NCBI GenBank assembly: GCA_002633005.1
Contig: NMRA01000011.1
Location: forward strand, 175,451 to 224,178
Source of the DNA: Phoronis australis
Taxonomy: Eukaryota; Phoronida; Phoronidae
Reading direction: 5' to 3'
DNA length: 48,728 nt
Shown: one piece after another, positions 45,045 to 48,728 of the stretch
How the letters are laid out: every line of letters begins with the position of its first letter
Position numbering within the stretch: the first letter of the stretch is position 1
Translations under genes and position numbers: made by a program
Notes under the pieces: model-generated
The model's database searches: none
Seen by the model: only the letters and a program-made list of their open reading frames with translations
Told to the model about the DNA's origin: nothing

Positions 45045-45365
45045 TTATGACTGTAGATTTCTCTCATTTTGTTCTTGTTTATCAACACGCATTATCAATT
45101 GATCTTGAATGCTGTTATATGTTTTATCAGCGACAGGAATTCTGAAGTTGTTGATCTGCATTACAAAGTTCTCCAAACGCATCTTAAACCATATTTTCGC
45201 TTCGTTCGCAACAAAAGTTTTTGAGACAAAGGTGGTGCACTGTTGTTTTGTTCCCACGCTCTGATTGACTGGAATAATCAGCTTGATTGACATGTCAGAA
45301 CCATCCATTCTGGTGTGGAAAACAGGCTTAGCTGACACGGACGAAAACGCAGTTTCTTCACTCAA
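45045..45365 (-). CDS. Candidate exon or orphan ORF, family unknown
   Basis: This 106-codon minus frame (open upstream to about 45410, where a TAG stops it) has balanced, protein-like composition and no low complexity. It has a central KLIIPVNQSVGTKQQ stretch, a middle rich in aromatic and basic residues, and an acidic/Gln-rich C-terminus ending at a TAA. I recognise no domain, and the start shown is a TTG, so if real it is an exon; a possible acceptor AG lies near 45400. Minus-strand frames of this quality are scarce in the window, but chance is still plausible. Confidence 0.25.
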   Translation of the reverse strand: MSEETAFSSVSAKPVFHTRMDGSDMSIKLIIPVNQSVGTKQQCTTFVSKTFVANEAKIWFKMRLENFVMQINNFRIPVADKTYNSIQDQLIMRVDKQEQNERNLQS

Positions 45366-45612
45366 AGATATTTTGGGACATTGGACGTTTTGTCCTTTAA
45401 GCTGTCTATTATCCTAATACGCTATGACAATACGATGGCATTATAATCGCATAGAATTAAAAAACGCCCGGAAATGTTACTAAAATTGACTTACATACAG
45501 GAGCGCCGAGGTTGTCAACCAACTTAAATTGTCTATCCATTCAGGGACAATGCATATTTTATCGTAGCTACATCAAAAAGTGCATTGTGTGTATTTCAAA
45601 TTCATGCAGATA

Positions 45613-45735
45613 AAGAGAAGAGAAATGGAGGGAGGCGGGGAGGCAGAGGCAGGGGTAGAGGCAGGGGTAGAGGAAGGGGTAGAGGTAAGGGTAGAGGCAG
45701 GGGTAGAGGCATAGAGAGAAACTGAGAGAGGGGGT
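45613..45735 (+). repeat. Purine-rich 12-bp minisatellite
   Basis: About five units of GGGGTAGAGGCA at 45651-45712, inside a nearly all-purine stretch of about 120 bases. In one plus frame it reads alternating Gly-Arg without a start codon. Polypurine tracts of this kind can adopt triplex or G-quadruplex forms. Confidence 0.75.
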
Positions 45736-46027
45736 ATAGAATGAGACAGAATTGGAGGGCGAGATTTTACGTCAATTAAGGTATTTATAAGTCGTAAAAT
45801 GTGATTATAAAAAGAAGCATTGTCAAGTTATATGGTCTGGGATCTCCCAAACCAAACGCTGCTTCAGTGAATATCACACCTTACAAAGAGTATACAATGC
45901 GAATACACTATAAGCAGCGTATGTCCCATCTATCGACAACGAACCGGCGAGTGGTCGTCAACCGGTTGTCGACCAGTTGTCTTGATAAGCAGCGGTGTGC
46001 TGGGAGTCGTTAGCTGAGGTTCAAAAG

Positions 46028-46874
46028 CAAAAAAATCACCTGGATGAGGCACGACAACAAGCGTTTATGGTCAAAGGCTTGCATTAAAGCCAGAACTGCA
46101 ATTGGCTGTGCGGTCTGCTACCGGTTTGCTAAAAATTAGTGGGCTATTTTTTCTAGTAGACGACTGGTCTCCGATAACTTTCCGTGGCCTGTTTTGAGCA
46201 ACTGAAGCATATTGGGTGTGAATACTTAATTGTGATACAATACTCTTACTTCGACATTCCATATTACTGAAATGAAGATCTACACGGTCATTGCAGCTGG
46301 TCCTGGTTTTCGGATTTCGCAAAGCGTTTTATAAGAAGTGGTATTTGACTACTGTTTATTTTTATATGTAGTTCGTGTTACCACGTGTCTTGCACCCACA
46401 TCAATCATATATGCTCTTCCTGCTGTAAACGCCAGTTATAACTTTAACATGAACATGTAGTTATAACCACTTCTATCACCGATTTTGTGTACATGTACAC
46501 GTTCGTCATGGGCGTACGCAGGGGGCTCGGGGCTCCTCCGAGAGGCCCCCAATTTGGCGAATCGGGCAAAAAGGTCCGCCTCAGTGAAACAAGAAGTCCG
46601 AGTTAGCGAGACAAAAGTCAACAAAATCCACGGGAAGTCGGCGAGGATGCACAATTCGTGGGCCTGAACCTAGTGGACCCGATTTTTAGTCCTCGTTGAT
46701 TTTTTTTTCAGTAAAAGGTCCGCATATCGAAAAATTCGAGCCCCCTATATTTTAGGCTGGGTGCGCGCATGCTCGTAGAGAGATATGTTTCTGTGTACTC
46801 TTTAGAGTAATTCATTCGAGGATGCTGAACGTGACACAATACGCCGTGCTGACTTTTGCCACACGAAAGTGAAG
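46028..46874 (+). repeat. Left copy of an 847-bp direct duplication
   Basis: Identical in length to 46876-47722 and differing at only about seven positions (for example AAGCG/AAGTG near 46060, GTGGG/GTCGG near 46139, GGTCC/GGTAC near 46575). It contains a hairpin GGGGGCTCGG...CCGAGAGGCCCCC next to GGGCGTACGCAGG, a word I associate with dispersed invertebrate repeats. No gene. Confidence 0.9.
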
Positions 46875-46875
46875 N
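46875..46875. other. Single N (assembly join)
   Basis: The N separates two 847-bp near-identical copies exactly, the same configuration as at 4829. Confidence 0.9.
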
Positions 46876-47722
46876 CAAAAAAATCACCTGGATGAGGCAC
46901 GACAACAAGTGTTTATGGTCAAAGGCTTGCATTGAAGCCAGAACTGCAATTGGCTGTGCGGTCTGCTACCGGTTTGCTAAAAATTAGTCGGCTATTTTTT
47001 CTAGTAGACGACTGGTCTCCGATAACTTTCCGTGGCCTGTTTTGAGCAACTGAAGCATATTGGGTGTGAATACTTAATTGTGATACAATACTCTTACTTC
47101 GACATTTCATATTACTGAAATGAAGATCTACACGGTCATTGCAGCTGGTCCTGGTTTTCGGATTTCGCAAAGCGTTTTATATGAAGTGGTATTTGACTAC
47201 TGTTTATTTTTACATGTAGTTCGTGTTACCACGTGTCTTGCACCCACATCAATCATATATGCTCTTCCTGCTGTAAACGCCAGTTATAACTTTAACATGA
47301 ACATGTAGTTATAACCACTTCTATCACCGATTTTGTGTACATGTACACGTTCGTCATGGGCGTACGCAGGGGGCTCGGGGCTCCTCCGAGAGGCCCCCAA
47401 TTTGGCGAATCGGGCAAAAAGGTACGCCTCAGTGAAACAAGAAGTCCGAGTTAGCGAGACAAAAGTCAACAAAATCCACGGGAAGTCGGCGAGGATGCAC
47501 AATTCGTGGGCCTGAACCTAGTGGACCCGATTTTTAGTCCTCGTTGATTTTTTTTTCAGTAAAAGGTCCGCATATCGAAAAATTCGAGCCCCCTATATTT
47601 TAGGCTGGGTGCGCGCATGCTCGTAGAGAGATATGTTTCTGTGTACTCTTTAGAGTAATTCATTCGAGGATGCTGAACGTGACACAATACGCCGTGCTGA
47701 CTTTTGCCACACGAAAGTGAAG
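46876..47722 (+). repeat. Right copy of the 847-bp direct duplication
   Basis: Starts directly after the N with CAAAAAAATCACC and ends CGAAAGTGAAG at 47722, after which unique sequence continues. No indels relative to the left copy; about 99% identity, in the range of allelic variation. Confidence 0.9.
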
Positions 47723-48455
47723 ACTCCAATGTGTGACGGCCTTTCCTAATAAAAGTGATAACATGGTTTTACGATAACACGCGTCGAGGCTGCCAATTAA
47801 CATCCTTTTCACAATCTCCATGTGAATCGTGTGAAACACCATGATCACGTGACATACGTGTCAAAGTAAAGGTATATTAATGGGTAGTGAAATGAAGCAT
47901 TCTCAACAGACCCTCTGACTGTATTCAAACTTTCAATAGAGATCAGAAGTTCACATTTAAATGAGGCGTTTCCGTCAATTTCCGACTGCACGTTTGATAT
48001 GCAAACAACTGTTTGGGTAATTGTAAATACCATTTGCAGAGAAAACATTCACATGCATCTGATCAATAAGGACAAAACGCAAACCGTTCAAAAAGCTGTT
48101 TCAATTATAACACAATCACAATCTGTTGTACATGTATTTTGGAATGCAAATAGCAGACATTTGATGTTTAATGTGAAAATCCGAGGCTTTGCCTACCCCG
48201 TTTCTCCTTTCCATCAATGAGGCGAACAAGCTTTCTGCCTGATAATAAAATATGGAGATATTATCGAGGTTTTTTGAAGTTCGTGGTGCCTGCTGTTTTG
48301 CCTCCAGGCTTGCGTTCTGTAAAGGTGAGAATATACTGAACATAGAACACACACGTTTCTTTTGCGAGATATATCGTCATGTGATAAAAGCAAAGAAGTG
48401 ATCACGCTAGCTTCTCTAGCGAGATTCTTGCGCCTGCGAATCTACCCAGCCTCCC
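47723..48455. other. Unassigned stretch
   Basis: Overlapping frames on both strands, none with a motif. TACATGTA near 48128. Confidence 0.4.
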
Positions 48456-48591
48456 GTTCAGTAACGCTAGGACCTCGTTAAAAGCAAGACCCCGCGAGAT
48501 TACGTGAGATATTGCCGTGTATTTTCAAGGGAACACTTGAATTTGGCTAGATTTAAGCTCCGTCCTAGCGTAGGTCCTAGCGTTACTGAAC
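48456..48591. mobile_element. 136-bp MITE-like element with 20-bp perfect TIRs
   Basis: GTTCAGTAACGCTAGGACCT (48456-48475) recurs exactly inverted at 48572-48591. The right side also repeats GTCCTAGCGTAGGTCCTAGCG in direct order. Non-coding. Family and target-site duplication not identified. Confidence 0.75.
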
Positions 48592-48728
48592 TCACGCCAG
48601 GTGTCAGCAGTACACACGTCATCAGTCACCGTTCACCAATCTGAAGCTTATTTGCAACTACAGCGACTACGCTGCTACATGTAGCATATTTGTCGTTCAG
48701 AAGTCTGCAGACTAAGTACTCGGCTTAT

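Noticed and set aside
46071-46667. Conserved small proteins duplicated at 46919-47515
   Set aside because: The two copies are about 99% identical DNA, probably allelic, so identical frames carry no evidence of coding.

Overview
The window looks like gene-poor, repeat-rich nuclear DNA of an animal, most likely a marine invertebrate. Three things point that way. It carries relics of animal-type retroelements: a Penelope-like GIY-YIG endonuclease, the 3' end of a non-LTR LINE, and a possible copia fragment. It carries several tRNA-derived SINE-like units and many foldback/MITE-like elements. The palindrome TACATGTA is very frequent (about 34 copies by hand count). I recall TACATGTA richness from cnidarian, lophotrochozoan and deuterostome genomes, but I cannot name the species. 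I see no operons, ribosome binding sites, rRNA, CRISPR array or intact functional tRNA. A+T is roughly 60% by eye. No complete protein-coding gene can be supported; nearly all open frames are short, overlapping on both strands, and without homology I recognise.

Layout. 1-167: end of a dispersed terminal-inverted-repeat (TIR) element whose full copies lie at 33432-33840 and 19541-19942. 1160-1890 and 17347-18130: two copies of a composite repeat made of a tRNA-like head, about 570 bp of body and a terminal foldback. 2820-6095: a tandem array of about 430-bp units carrying perfect nuclear-receptor DR1 motifs and ending in a GAA/AAT tract plus hairpin; its last part is present twice on either side of a single N. 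About 6.1-14 kb: mostly anonymous, with a promoter-like ETS/YY1 cluster near 10.0 kb. 14.1-15.3 kb: a TIR element containing half of a tRNA-SINE. 18.8-21.8 kb: clusters of GACAGTTTG, a CGTGA cluster and the Penelope relic. 22.4-23.0 kb: the LINE 3' end. 29.7-30.7 kb: a degenerate tandem repeat of about 290 bp whose last unit reads into a THAP-like stretch. 31.8-33.0 kb: nested inverted repeats around a frameshifted coding-like stretch, with a CTCF-like and a CRE motif at the right edge. 36.8-37.2 kb: a large palindrome of two head-to-head SINEs. 39.5-40.0 kb: a long foldback. 42.8 kb: a compact hairpin. 46.0-47.7 kb: an 847-bp duplication on either side of the second N. 48.46-48.59 kb: a small MITE-like element.

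The two single-N positions are both flanked by near-identical direct repeats that abut the N. That is the pattern left when two overlapping contigs or haplotypes are joined without merging, so about 2.1 kb of the window may be artificial duplication. The most notable real biology is the variety of foldback architectures, the TACATGTA excess, and the repeat-borne regulatory motifs (DR1, CRE-ETS, CTCF-like). None of it is proof of a new system.
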